A DNA stretch of 64,000 nt from Bacillus sp. (in: firmicutes) (GCA_031180805.1 JAPSLL010000002.1:59375-123374); one strand, 5' to 3'. Counted from the stretch's first letter, positions 50,145 to 59,307 are shown. Numbers and translations are program-made. Notes: generated by a model not told the origin, from the letters alone.

Positions 50145-50286
50145 AGGAAAGAATAGCTTGTTAAATATAAGTCCGTTATTTCTGGAAATGATTATGAAGT
50201 AACCTATGAAATTCGTGTTAAAGAAAACGAACAATATTATTTATGGTGTAATAACGTTAAGCTATGATGGTAATTTTACTGCTTAA
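50145..50286 (+). pseudogene. Possible gene relic after the ABC permease
   Basis: One frame reads YKSVISGNDYEVTYEIRVKE, protein-like and with no start codon, to a TGA at about 50266. A neighbouring frame continues with IIYGVITLSYDGNFTA before a stop. A single-base frameshift would join them. I do not recognise the parent protein and the call is tentative. Confidence 0.35.
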
Positions 50287-50296
50287 GAAGTGTAAA

Positions 50297-50338
50297 AAAT
50301 AGAGGCACCGGATTTGTCCAATGTCTCTATTTTTTTAT
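50297..50338 (+). terminator. Terminator, overlapping the end of the YdeI-type pseudogene
   Basis: AAATAGAG and CTCTATTT pair with further imperfect pairing inside, followed by TTTTT. It would serve plus-strand transcripts from the ABC genes and contains the last codon of the opposite gene. Confidence 0.78.
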
Positions 50339-51006
50339 TTTTCAAGGCGATATAAATCTCGGCTTTTATATCCTTCACCAAGAATCATTTTCATTTCTTC
50401 ACGACGCTTTGCTTTCGTGGCCTCTTGTTTTGCACTGTATACAAACCGTGCCCAATCCTTCCGATAGCCTGGAGTAAGGGATTGATAAAAGGCAAGTAAA
50501 TCCGGTCATTCTTGTAAGTCACGTTCGATACTTGGAATGAAATCAATATAATCATCAACACATTGACTAGCCTTTGTTGACCTCTTATTTTTCCCTTTTT
50601 CGTCCTCTTTCAGACCGACTACTGTAAATACATCGTCAAAGCCTACCATTCTGGAAAACTTTATATGACTATTGCCAACATAACCATTTGCATCCGCACC
50701 TATCCCCTCTAACAGGTCATCACGGTGAATGAATGTGGAATATTTTTTGTTCCCTTTTTTAGGATACGCCAGGTACATATAGCCATTTTTATTAAGGTAA
50801 TTTTGCAAAATTACTTGATTAACAAGTTCTTTTAACGATTCCATATCTAATACAAAGGCAAAAATTAAATCATATGAACGATCCTTTTTAAGCTCAGTTT
50901 CATAATTTGACAGCTCTGTTAAATAGTCTTCACCTTCTGGTAGGTTAAGAATCGCAACATCTTCATACTTTTGTAGATTTAGTTTTTCTACTATTGTTTT
51001 AGCCAT
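50335..51006 (-). pseudogene. YdeI/OmpD-associated family gene with an in-frame TGA
   Basis: From ATG 51006, after AAGGTGGAG, the frame encodes about 166 residues (AKTIVEKLNLQKYEDVAILN onward) to a TGA at 50506-50508. The same frame continues past it for 56 codons, PDLLAFYQSLTPGYRKDWAR to SRDLYRLEK, a typical YdeI/OmpD-associated C-terminus. The joined product of about 222 residues is a normal family length. A single nonsense change or a sequencing error is the simplest explanation. Confidence 0.85.
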
Positions 51007-51125
51007 ATACTCCACCTTCACAACGATTCCTATAGCATTAATGATTTGATGAAAATAATACTGCTTTAATTGTTATCATACCATTCATTATTAATGAAGT
51101 GATTTTCTTGGTGATTGATTTTGCT

Positions 51126-51971
51126 TTAAACAACTAGTTTAATTTGATTACCTGTCGGATCTTCTGTCATATAGAAGTCTTCTTCTTTTTTTACAGGTGC
51201 CCCAAGCTGCTTTATCCTTTCAACAATAGCTTCTCTCTCCGCCTCATTTGGGTACACAAGTGTATACCATTTTAAACCGGCACTATTTTCAGATGGTACT
51301 TGCGCATTTGCTCCTTGCCACATATTAACTGCAATATGGTGGTGATAATTCCCCGTTGAAAGGAATGCCGCTTGCGGATAGTAGCTAACAACATTAAAGC
51401 CTAACCCTTTTGTATAAAATTCCTCTGCTTTTTTAACATCAGCTACATGTAAATGGATATGCCCCATTATTGTATTATTAGGTAGCCCTTGCCAACTTTT
51501 ACTACTTTCAGCTAGAATCCCGTCTCCATCAAGTTGTTCTGTCACCATATGAACCAATCCATTGTTCCATGTCCATTGAGACGAAGGTCTATCACGGTAT
51601 ACTTCAATGCCATTTCCATCTGGATCATTTAAGTACAAAGCTTCACTAACATCATGATCTGCTGCCCCAATTGGATATCCAACTTGAATGATATGACGTA
51701 AAAATTGCGATAAATCCTCTCTTGTTGGTAGCAAAATTGCGAAGTGGTATAGTCCTAATGCCCTTTTTTCCTTTGGAATTACTTGATCTGGCTGTTCTAA
51801 AGTTAGCAAGGGGGTTTGCCCATTTGCTGTTAAAATAACCTTTTTATTTTCCTTCTTTAATAGTTGGAAACCAATTATTTCTTGATAAAAGGCTGTAGCT
51901 TTTTCTAAATCTTGAACTTTAATTGTTACTTCTCCAACAAATACATTGGGTTTTTCATGAAATTTATCCAT
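51126..51971 (-). CDS. Two-domain VOC protein, CatE-like extradiol dioxygenase
   Basis: A 281-residue protein made of two vicinal-oxygen-chelate domains (about 8-125 and 165-281). Metal-ligand candidates are the His in GHIHLHVAD, the HHHIAVN segment and Glu near each GNGIEVY/GNQIKLV end. The size matches B. subtilis CatE, a catechol-2,3-dioxygenase of the quinone/electrophile response. It is divergent from an FMN reductase whose promoter carries an MhqR-like site, which supports a role in catechol or quinone detoxification. Confidence 0.85.
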   Translation of the reverse strand: MDKFHEKPNVFVGEVTIKVQDLEKATAFYQEIIGFQLLKKENKKVILTANGQTPLLTLEQPDQVIPKEKRALGLYHFAILLPTREDLSQFLRHIIQVGYPIGAADHDVSEALYLNDPDGNGIEVYRDRPSSQWTWNNGLVHMVTEQLDGDGILAESSKSWQGLPNNTIMGHIHLHVADVKKAEEFYTKGLGFNVVSYYPQAAFLSTGNYHHHIAVNMWQGANAQVPSENSAGLKWYTLVYPNEAEREAIVERIKQLGAPVKKEEDFYMTEDPTGNQIKLVV

Positions 51972-52025
51972 TATTTTCGTCCCTTCGTCATCATTTTTTG
52001 TTGTAATGAATATATTTTAAACGCC

Positions 52026-52054
52026 TTGACAAAATCCATACGGTTTAATACAAT
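52026..52054 (+). promoter_or_regulatory. Promoter of the FMN reductase gene
   Basis: TTGACA at 52026-52031 and TACAAT at 52049-52054 are exactly 17 bases apart. Transcription would start near 52061, leaving a 125-base leader. Confidence 0.85.
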
Positions 52055-52085
52055 TATCTCGAATTAATAATATTTTAATTCAAGA
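52054..52085. promoter_or_regulatory. MhqR-like operator downstream of the promoter
   Basis: TCTCGAATTAA (52057-52067) and TTAATTCAAGA (52075-52085) are inverted repeats with one mismatch. The left half, TATCTCGAATT, equals half of the MhqR operator of B. subtilis as I remember it (TATCTCGAATTCGAGATA). It covers the start point, so a repressor of the MarR type sensing quinones would fit. Confidence 0.6.
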
Positions 52086-52185
52086 AAAATTGGATGTAAA
52101 GGGTTTTCCATTAATAATAGGTGGTGCAATAGATTTGGGGTTTTTAGACATAATATTCGGTAAAAATTCAAAGGAGGAACAGCAG

Positions 52186-52734
52186 ATGACAAATGGTAAA
52201 TTAAAAATTGGGATTATTTTAGGAAGTACACGCCAAGGTCGTGTGAGTCCACAAGTCGGAGAATGGGTAAAATCAATCGCAGATCAACGTGGTGATGCAC
52301 ATTATGAAATCGTTGATATTGCAGAATACAAGCTTCCACTTTTAGGAGAAGGCACTGGTCAAGAGCCTGGCTTACAAGCATGGAATGAAAAGTTAGCAAC
52401 TCTTGATGGCTTTGTTTTTATTGTTCAAGAATATAACCACAGCATTACAGGGGCACTTAAAAACGCACTTGATTCTGCACGTGAAGCATGGAACAACAAA
52501 GCTGCAGGTATTGTAAGCTATGGATCTACAGGTGGAGCTCGTGCTGCCGAACATTTACGTGGTATTATGGGAGAATTATTAATCGCAGATGTTCGTGTAC
52601 ACCCAACACTTTCATTATTTACTGATTTTGAAAATGGAACTACCTTCAAACCAGCTGAATTACATTTTAAAAATGTAAATGAAATGCTTGACCAAGTTAT
52701 TGCTTGGAGCGGAGCATTAAAAACCATTCGATAA
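52186..52734 (+). CDS. NAD(P)H-dependent FMN reductase / quinone reductase family
   Basis: A 182-residue flavodoxin-like oxidoreductase. The FMN phosphate loop is GSTRQGRVSP, EYNHSITGALKNALD binds the isoalloxazine ring and GSTGGARAAEHLR closes the site. The start is ATG 52186 after AAGGAGG, although the frame is open further upstream. Context with CatE suggests two-electron reduction of quinones or azo compounds. Confidence 0.9.
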   Translation: MTNGKLKIGIILGSTRQGRVSPQVGEWVKSIADQRGDAHYEIVDIAEYKLPLLGEGTGQEPGLQAWNEKLATLDGFVFIVQEYNHSITGALKNALDSAREAWNNKAAGIVSYGSTGGARAAEHLRGIMGELLIADVRVHPTLSLFTDFENGTTFKPAELHFKNVNEMLDQVIAWSGALKTIR

Positions 52735-52756
52735 GAAAAACCATATAAAATAATAA

Positions 52757-52793
52757 AACAGGAGTTTATCTTTTAAATAGGCTCCTGTTTTTT
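52757..52793 (+). terminator. Terminator after the FMN reductase
   Basis: AACAGGAG and CTCCTGTT pair around an 18-base loop and are followed by TTTTTTG. Confidence 0.88.
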
Positions 52794-52933
52794 GTTTCTT
52801 GATTATCTATAGTTTTTAACAAACTCCAACTTTAGCTTCATTCCTCCAAATCCATCAATTTTACAATCTATATTATGAATTCCGTTTACTAAACGAATGT
52901 TTTTCACCCTTGCAGACGAAACATATAAAAAAA

Positions 52934-53317
52934 TTACTCACGCTCTTCCATTAGATGTTTATTTAATTCATTTTCCTCTAATACATCATATGTGTTCCCG
53001 TACACTTTCTTTATATGCTTCTCTCCCCATGCACACAGTGAATCTAATATACCTTTCAAGCTCCAGCCATATTCACTTAGCTCATACTCAACTTTAGGAG
53101 GGATTTGTTGGTACACTATTCGATTAATCACCCCATCTGTCTCTAATTCTCTCAATTGTTGGGTTAACATCTTTTGAGTTATATCTGGCATGAGCCGCTT
53201 CAATTCACTTGTTCGTTTCTTTCCATGTGTTAAATGACATAAAATAACACATTTCCACTTCCCACCGATTACTTCTAAAGTTGCTTCAACGGATATATTA
53301 TATTTCTTTTTTTGCAC
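52934..53317 (-). CDS. HxlR-family transcriptional regulator (YtcD-like)
   Basis: A 127-residue winged-helix regulator: [52 protein letters not shown]-type sequence is diagnostic of HxlR/DUF24. The single early Cys in KWKCVIL corresponds to the redox-sensing cysteine of YodB and related proteins. It is divergent from an MFS exporter and aldo/keto reductase, the arrangement of ytcD with ytbDE in B. subtilis. Three operator-like palindromes lie in the shared promoter region. Confidence 0.9.
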   Translation of the reverse strand: MQKKKYNISVEATLEVIGGKWKCVILCHLTHGKKRTSELKRLMPDITQKMLTQQLRELETDGVINRIVYQQIPPKVEYELSEYGWSLKGILDSLCAWGEKHIKKVYGNTYDVLEENELNKHLMEERE

Positions 53318-53336
53318 TATTGCTTCCTCCTTTTTT

Positions 53337-53392
53337 TATAGGTACTAAAAAGTACCTATATTACTTTGTGGTATCTATATTACTTTAAAGTA
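53337..53392. promoter_or_regulatory. Three palindromic operators at exact 19-bp spacing
   Basis: Site 1 has perfect arms TATAGGTACT and AGTACCTATA around AAAA (53337-53360); site 2 is TACTTTGTGGTA (53362-53373, imperfect); site 3 is TACTTTAAAGTA (53381-53392, perfect). Their centres, 53348.5, 53367.5 and 53386.5, are exactly 19 bp apart. The TACT...AGTA core fits operators of HxlR-type regulators such as YodB, so the divergent HxlR protein is the likely ligand. Confidence 0.8.
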
Positions 53393-53524
53393 CGTACTTC
53401 TCACTTTGTTATATGTGTATCATAATAACATTTGCCGGCTGAAATTTATAGTAAAGATTTTTTATATAGTTTGCGTTATAGGAGGATTTTTTTATCCCTA
53501 TACAAAAAGAAGGAGGAGAAAAAA

Positions 53525-54733
53525 ATGACCTTAGATAAAAAAAGAAGTACCTTAGCACTTCTTGCACTAGCAGTTAGTGCATTTGCTATAGGTACTACAG
53601 AATTCATTAGTGTTGGACTTTTGCCTTTAATAGCTGATGATTTACAAATACCTGTTACAACAGCAGGTTTAACTGTTTCGTTATATGCTTTAGGAGTAAC
53701 ATTTGGAGCACCAATTCTTACATCAGTTACTTCAAGAATGTCACGAAAGACTTTATTGCTCTGGATTATGATTATTTTTATTATTGGGAATAGTATTGCT
53801 GCTTGTGCACCAAGCATCACTATTATACTTATTGCACGTATCATTTCGGCATTTTCCCACGGTGTATTTATGTCAATCGGTTCGACAATCGCTGCCGATT
53901 TAGTGCCTGAAAATCGTCGAGCTAGTGCAATCTCGATTATGTTTACAGGACTTACTGTTGCAACAGTGACCGGAGTACCTTTAGGAACATTTATTGGTCA
54001 ACAGTTTGGCTGGCGAATCGCGTTTGTCGTCATCGTTATAGTTGGAATTATCGCACTCTTTTCAAATAGTATCCTTATTCCTGCTAATTTAAAGAAGGCA
54101 ACGCGAACTACATTTAGCGACCAATTAAAATTAGTAACGAATGGCCGCTTATTGCTTGTCTTTATCATTACAGCATTAGGGTATGGCGGAACATTTGTCG
54201 TTTTTACTTATTTAACACCGATCCTTACTAATATAACCGGCTTTAAAGAGGGAACAGTTGCTATTATCCTTCTTGTTTATGGAATCGCCATTGCGATCGG
54301 AAACATGATTGGTGGAAAAGCAGCTAATCAAAATCCAATTAAATCGTTATTTTACATGTTCATTATCCAAGCTATTGTTCTATTTGTTTTATTTTTCGCT
54401 GCACCATTTAAAATAGTAGGATTAATAAGTATATTTTTGATGGGCTTATTATCCTTTATGAATGTGTCTGGATTGCAAGTTTATGTTGTGACGCTAGCTG
54501 AACGATTTGTCCCTTCTGCAGTAGATGTCGCATCCGCGATTAATATTGCTGCTTTTAATGCAGGGATTGCTCTAGGCTCCTTTTTAGGTGGTGTCATTAC
54601 TGATTCCATTGGACTTATTCATACTACTTGGATCGGCTCGCTAATGGTCCTATTCGCTGTATTCTTTACTGGTTTGAGCCGATCCCTTGAGAAAAAAGAT
54701 CAATCTAACTTTAACAGTCAAAAAATCATTTAA
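53525..54733 (+). CDS. ytbD: MFS exporter, DHA1 type (YtbD-like)
   Basis: A 402-residue, twelve-helix exporter. RSTLALLALAVSAFAIGTTEFISVGLLPLIADDL is typical of the AraJ/YdhP/YtbD group, and SRMSRKTLLLW is the loop 2-3 motif. ATG 53525 follows AAGGAGGAG. It is followed after 19 bases by an aldo/keto reductase gene, as in ytbDE. Likely role: efflux of a toxic metabolite under control of the HxlR regulator. Confidence 0.9.
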   Translation: MTLDKKRSTLALLALAVSAFAIGTTEFISVGLLPLIADDLQIPVTTAGLTVSLYALGVTFGAPILTSVTSRMSRKTLLLWIMIIFIIGNSIAACAPSITIILIARIISAFSHGVFMSIGSTIAADLVPENRRASAISIMFTGLTVATVTGVPLGTFIGQQFGWRIAFVVIVIVGIIALFSNSILIPANLKKATRTTFSDQLKLVTNGRLLLVFIITALGYGGTFVVFTYLTPILTNITGFKEGTVAIILLVYGIAIAIGNMIGGKAANQNPIKSLFYMFIIQAIVLFVLFFAAPFKIVGLISIFLMGLLSFMNVSGLQVYVVTLAERFVPSAVDVASAINIAAFNAGIALGSFLGGVITDSIGLIHTTWIGSLMVLFAVFFTGLSRSLEKKDQSNFNSQKII

Positions 54734-54752
54734 AAATTTGGAGGAATTGATT

Positions 54753-55595
54753 ATGATAACAAGCTTACAAGATACAACGAAATTAGCGAACGGTATAGAA
54801 ATGCCTTGGTTTGGCCTCGGTGTTTTTAAGGTTGAGGAAGGTCCTGAATTGGTAAATGCAATTAAATTTGCAATTAAACAAGGGTACCGCAGTATTGATA
54901 CGGCTGCCATTTATGAAAATGAAGAAGGTGTTGGACAAGCTATTCGAGAAGGAATTAAAGAAACAGGCATTTCTAGAGAGGAATTATTTATAACTTCTAA
55001 AGTGTGGAATTCAGATTTAGGGTATGAGTCTACCGTTGCAGCATATGATGCTAGCCTAAAAAAACTAGGCTTAGATTATTTAGATTTATATCTTATTCAT
55101 TGGCCTGTAGAAGGTAGATTTAAAGAAGCTTGGCGTGCATTAGAAACTTTATATAAGGAAGGTCGAGTTAAAGCAATAGGTGTAAGTAACTTTCAGGTCC
55201 ATCACTTAAAGGAGTTAATGAAGGACGCCGAAATAAATCCTATGGTCAATCAAGTTGAGTATCATCCTAGACTCACCCAAAAGGAAGTCCAAACATTTTG
55301 TAAGGAGCACCATATTCAATTAGAGGCTTGGTCTCCTTTAATGCAAGGACAATTATTAGACCATCCACTTTTACAGGAAATTGCAAAAAGCTATAACAAA
55401 ACTGTTGCACAAATCATTTTACGTTGGGACTTACAAAATGGTGTTGTCACAATCCCAAAATCAACAAAAGAACAACGCATTCTAGCTAATGCAAATATAT
55501 TTGACTTTGAGCTAAATGCTGAAGATATGGAACGAATTAATCGTTTAAATGATAACCATCGTGTAGGACCTGACCCAGATAATTTTGACTTTTAA
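54753..55595 (+). CDS. ytbE: Aldo/keto reductase YtbE-like
   Basis: A 280-residue NADPH-dependent reductase of aldehydes, equal in length to B. subtilis YtbE. The catalytic tetrad is visible as D49, Y54, K83 and H116 (SIDTAAIYENE, TSKVWNSD, LIHWP). The C-terminal IPKSTKEQRILANANIFDF binds NADPH phosphate. GGAGG is eight bases before ATG 54753. It probably detoxifies reactive carbonyls alongside the exporter. Confidence 0.93.
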   Translation: MITSLQDTTKLANGIEMPWFGLGVFKVEEGPELVNAIKFAIKQGYRSIDTAAIYENEEGVGQAIREGIKETGISREELFITSKVWNSDLGYESTVAAYDASLKKLGLDYLDLYLIHWPVEGRFKEAWRALETLYKEGRVKAIGVSNFQVHHLKELMKDAEINPMVNQVEYHPRLTQKEVQTFCKEHHIQLEAWSPLMQGQLLDHPLLQEIAKSYNKTVAQIILRWDLQNGVVTIPKSTKEQRILANANIFDFELNAEDMERINRLNDNHRVGPDPDNFDF

Positions 55596-55614
55596 TACCC
55601 TTATTTATTGAAGA

Positions 55615-55641
55615 ATCCGCCTCAAAATAGAATGAGGCGGA
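55615..55641. terminator. Bidirectional terminator between ytbE and the CBS gene
   Basis: TCCGCCTC and GAGGCGGA pair around an 11-base loop between convergent genes; CTCTCTTT follows on the plus strand and CTTCAATAAA on the minus. Confidence 0.75.
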
Positions 55642-55658
55642 CTCTCTTTATCTAACTT

Positions 55659-56114
55659 TCACATTAACGCCTTAAACGATGTTCGAATGACATCCCCACG
55701 GCTAATAATGCCAACTAATACTCCGTTACGTTCTACAGGCAGCTTTTTAATTTGCTTTTTCCCTAACAATGCTGCGATATCCTCTACATCCGTGTCCCAA
55801 GATACTTTTTCCACAGATGTTTTTGCAAGTTCCATTACATTTAATTCAAGTACTTTTTTTACTCTATCTTCAAACTCTTCTTCGTCACCCTTAATAACAT
55901 TTACATAAAAGAAACCATTAATAATGATATCTTTATGCTTTCCGATATAACGCATGATGTCCCCATCACTTACATAGCCAACAATTTCATTTCGGTCATT
56001 TACTACCGGTAACCCACTTATCCCATGTTCGATAAACTTTTCAATTACATTACGAACACTTTCTGTCTCTTTTACTTTGTATACATATTTGTTCATAATA
56101 TCTTGAGCCTTCAT
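55659..56114 (-). CDS. CBS-domain pair protein
   Basis: A 151-residue protein of two CBS domains (about 1-60 and 90-148), with GISGLPVVNDRNEIVGYVSDGDIMR and IKKLPVERNGVLVGIISRGDVIR as the repeated core. Such proteins bind adenine nucleotides. No fused effector domain is present. GGAGGATAAA precedes the ATG. Confidence 0.88.
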   Translation of the reverse strand: MKAQDIMNKYVYKVKETESVRNVIEKFIEHGISGLPVVNDRNEIVGYVSDGDIMRYIGKHKDIIINGFFYVNVIKGDEEEFEDRVKKVLELNVMELAKTSVEKVSWDTDVEDIAALLGKKQIKKLPVERNGVLVGIISRGDVIRTSFKALM

Positions 56115-56202
56115 TTTTATCCTCCTCCATGGATCGTGGAATAGTTACTTTATATAAATATTATATCACTTAACTAGCAAAAACCTTTATTATTATTCAA
56201 CT

Positions 56203-56531
56203 TTCCCTTGTTTTTAGCCTTCGTTAGTGTCCAACTGGAAAAGGAACGGAGATTGGCTATTTGTATCTCTGTAGCACTAGCTGGGGCATGTGTTTCAGTA
56301 GGTGGTGGCATTACGTTCTTAGGTTTAATTGCCCCACATATTGCTAGAAGATTAGTAGGGGCAACCCATGCTAAGGTTCTCCTCCTATCAGCAGCATTAG
56401 GTGGTTTACTTCTCTTGTCAGCTAATACGTTAGGTTGAGTTATTATGGCACCGATGGAATTACCAGTCGGAATTGTCGTGTCTATATTAGGAGCACCTTA
56501 TTTTATTTATCTCCTTATGAGAAAGGTGTAA
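56203..56531 (+). pseudogene. C-terminal relic of a FecCD siderophore permease
   Basis: The frame opens mid-protein at about VQLEKERRLAICISVALAGA, continues with GGITFLGLIAPHIARRLVG, meets a TGA at 56436-56438 after ANTLG, and resumes as VIMAPMELPVGIVVSILGAPYFIYLLMRKV to a TAA at 56529. The family has TLGR here, so the stop probably arose by CGA to TGA. About 230 N-terminal residues and any partner genes are missing. It is not derived from the intact permeases at 7795-9812 in any recent event, judging by the protein differences. Confidence 0.88.
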
Positions 56532-56595
56532 AGGATGAGGGTGGCTCAAAAGGGGCAGACCCTTTTGAGGCACTCTCCATTTTATTTTCTTTCTC

Positions 56596-57807
56596 TTATT
56601 TATTTGCTGGAAAGCTAATTGTCACCGTTGTTCCTTTCCCTTTAGTACTTTGGAAACGAATTGTACCTCTATATTTGGCCGCAATGTTGAAGCATATCAT
56701 CATCCCTAATCCTGTTCCTTTGCTTTTTAATGAATAAAAAGGCGTCCCAAGGGATTTTACTTCTTCTTCTGTCATCCCTGTTCCATAATCAATCACTTTG
56801 ATCTCAACAGCATCTTTTTTTCTTCCCGCTACTATATATACTGAATCCCCTTCTTTGGAAGCTTCAATTGCATTTTTTATAATATTTATTAGCAGCTGTT
56901 TCATTTCAATATTATTTGCGGCTATATAACAATCCTCTATTATTTCTAATTCAATTTTTTTATCATGTAACAACCCATAGGAAAATAGTAAGTCAGTAAC
57001 ACTTTGAAGTACACTTTTTACATTGACTGTTTCTGTTTCTAACTCCTTCGTAGGCTTTGCAACTGCTAGAAATTGAGAAATAACCTGCTCAGCTGTGTTT
57101 AATTCATCGATCATTAATGTAAAATGTCCCTTTTTATCATTATTAACTTCAGGATCACCTTTATATAACTGTAGAAATCCCTTCACAACGGTCAAAGGAT
57201 TTCGAATTTCATGTGCGACTGCAGCTGCAAGCTGTCCAGTTGTTTTTAAACGTTCGGATTGTTGAATTTGTTCAAAGTAAAGCTGCTGCTTTTTAATTCG
57301 CCCATGGGATAAATAGAAGATAAACGATAGGATTCCTTGACTTCCGATAAAATTTATTACATTCCCGATTAAATCCTGTTCAATGTAAGGATAGAGATTC
57401 CCCTTGTCAACAAACGCAATATATCCAAATAGAAGGATGATGGTAATACTATTTAAAACAATCGAAAAATAAAAAAGTTTTGAATCAAAAAACATGATCG
57501 CTGATGCCGGAATCAAGCAAAGAAAAATAAAGGTTGACCACGTCTCCGGATATAAAAAGAATAAAACATAGAAATATGCAGCACCTGTTATAGTAATAAT
57601 TACTCTAAAATAATGTGTCACATATTTTGGGTATAACAATAAACAGATAGTAAGTATAAAGGCAAGAACAATCTGGATAATGTACCCTGCATTTATTTCT
57701 CCTAAAAATGGATTTTTTACTAATATACCAGTTATTAATAAGAAGATAACAATGATCACCGTAATATAATAAAGCCTTTTATTTATATGAGTATAAAATT
57801 TGTTCAT
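56596..57807 (-). CDS. Membrane sensor histidine kinase, KinB-like sporulation type
   Basis: A 403-residue kinase. Six membrane helices (about 12-165) are linked by very short loops, and the cytoplasmic part begins RIKKQQLYFEQIQQSERLKTTG. The H-box AAAVAHEIRNPLTVVKGFLQL has His199; the ATP site shows NIIKNAIEAS, DYGTGM, GTGLGMMI and GKGTTVTI. No response regulator is adjacent, as usual for kinases feeding the Spo0F phosphorelay. The KinB analogy rests on topology and the H-box. Confidence 0.87.
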   Translation of the reverse strand: MNKFYTHINKRLYYITVIIVIFLLITGILVKNPFLGEINAGYIIQIVLAFILTICLLLYPKYVTHYFRVIITITGAAYFYVLFFLYPETWSTFIFLCLIPASAIMFFDSKLFYFSIVLNSITIILLFGYIAFVDKGNLYPYIEQDLIGNVINFIGSQGILSFIFYLSHGRIKKQQLYFEQIQQSERLKTTGQLAAAVAHEIRNPLTVVKGFLQLYKGDPEVNNDKKGHFTLMIDELNTAEQVISQFLAVAKPTKELETETVNVKSVLQSVTDLLFSYGLLHDKKIELEIIEDCYIAANNIEMKQLLINIIKNAIEASKEGDSVYIVAGRKKDAVEIKVIDYGTGMTEEEVKSLGTPFYSLKSKGTGLGMMICFNIAAKYRGTIRFQSTKGKGTTVTISFPANK

Positions 57808-58060
57808 ACATACTCCTTTATTATTTCAAAAATCTTAATATTTACACATCTGGTGTAATTACCTTTGTTTATACTATCACATTATAGGTATTTTTTACTA
57901 AAAAAGCGAACAAATAAAGATCCTACTTAATTAAAACATGAGTATAACATCTACTATTTATTCTTTCCCTCAAATCACAATCATTTTCTAAAATAAGACA
58001 TAGTATGCTGTCACAAGCACATCCTAAGAAGAGGAATTCTGTCTGTATGAAAATGGAGGC
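57808..58060. other. Divergent region between the kinase and threonine dehydratase
   Basis: About 250 AT-rich bases. I looked for a T-box leader, common before ilv genes, and saw neither its T-box sequence nor a terminator. Confidence 0.45.
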
Positions 58061-58067
58061 GAACCTT

Positions 58068-59276
58068 ATGAATCTTAATGACATTGTTATCGCAAGGGAG
58101 AAAATGAAAGGGATTGTTCATACAACTCCACTAGATTATTCAAAAACCTTTAGTAATCTAGCGAAAAATGAAGTCTTTTTAAAGCTTGAAAATCTCCAAA
58201 AAACTGGGTCGTTTAAAGTAAGAGGCTCCTATAATAAGCTTAGCTCCCTTGCAAAGGAGGAGTTAAAGAAGGGCGTTGTGGCTGCTTCAGCAGGTAACCA
58301 TGCCCAAGGGGTGGCATATTCTAGCCAAATGCTTGACGTGCCATGCACGATTGTCATGCCTAAAGGTGCGCCACTTAGTAAGATTCAAGCAACTAAGCAG
58401 TACGGCGCAGATGTTATATTAGAGGGTGGTACCTTTGATGATGCCCTATCTTATGCATTAGAAGTTAAACAGAAAATGGATGCTACATTTATTCATGCGT
58501 TTGACGATGAGGCGATTATTGCTGGGCAAGGTACAGTAGGATTAGAAATTATTGAACAGCTTCCTGATGTTGAGGCAATTATTTGCCCAGTAGGCGGAGG
58601 TGGCCTTATTGCAGGAGTTGCAATGGCAGTAAAAGAGAAAAACCCACATATTTCCGTATATGGTGTCCAAACGCTCGCTTGCCCAAGCATGCAACAATCC
58701 ATTCATGTAAATAAGCCTATTACTGTTGATTCATCACCTACGATAGCCGACGGGATTGCTGTTAAGAAGCCGGGACAAAGGACATTTGAAATTGTCCAAA
58801 AGTATGTCGATGATATCTATTGTGTAGATGAGATGGAGATTGCAAGAACGATGCTTATGCTATTAGAGAGGAATAAACTGCTCGTTGAAGGCTCAGGTGC
58901 ATGCCCCCTTTCCTCATTGCTTTACAATAAAGTTAAACTAAAGGGGAAAAAGGTTGTTGCTATTTTGAGTGGAGGAAACGTTGATGTGAATTTTATATCT
59001 AGAATTATTGAACGTGGTATGGTTGAGTCAGGCAGATTTGTTGAATTTACGATTACTTTAACTGATAAACCAGGCCAGCTTCAAAAGGTCTTGAATTCCA
59101 TTACTGCCCATGATGCGAATATTCAATCGGTTAATTTAAGCCGAATAGGGAAAAATATTCTTCCTGGATATGCACAGCTTGAGATTTCTGTAGAAACAAA
59201 AAATCATGACCATATCTCCCTTCTCCACAAAACTTTAACAGAAAAAGGATATAATGTAGAAATGTCCCATTATTAA
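58068..59276 (+). CDS. ilvA: Threonine dehydratase with ACT domain
   Basis: A 402-residue PLP enzyme converting threonine to 2-oxobutyrate for isoleucine synthesis or threonine breakdown. PLP binds K50 in QKTGSFKVRG; the glycine loop is VGGGGLIAGV. A single C-terminal ACT domain (about 330-402, FVEFTITLTDKPGQLQKVLNSI) suggests amino-acid regulation. ATG 58068 follows GGAGG by nine bases. A single ACT domain fits the Bacillus IlvA/TdcB-like type rather than the two-domain E. coli IlvA. Confidence 0.92.
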   Translation: MNLNDIVIAREKMKGIVHTTPLDYSKTFSNLAKNEVFLKLENLQKTGSFKVRGSYNKLSSLAKEELKKGVVAASAGNHAQGVAYSSQMLDVPCTIVMPKGAPLSKIQATKQYGADVILEGGTFDDALSYALEVKQKMDATFIHAFDDEAIIAGQGTVGLEIIEQLPDVEAIICPVGGGGLIAGVAMAVKEKNPHISVYGVQTLACPSMQQSIHVNKPITVDSSPTIADGIAVKKPGQRTFEIVQKYVDDIYCVDEMEIARTMLMLLERNKLLVEGSGACPLSSLLYNKVKLKGKKVVAILSGGNVDVNFISRIIERGMVESGRFVEFTITLTDKPGQLQKVLNSITAHDANIQSVNLSRIGKNILPGYAQLEISVETKNHDHISLLHKTLTEKGYNVEMSHY

Positions 59277-59307
59277 ATAGCATAACTGGAAAAATTGAAT
59301 CATTCTT

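Noticed and set aside
57808-58067. T-box leader before the threonine dehydratase
   Set aside because: No conserved T-box sequence, specifier stem or terminator could be identified.
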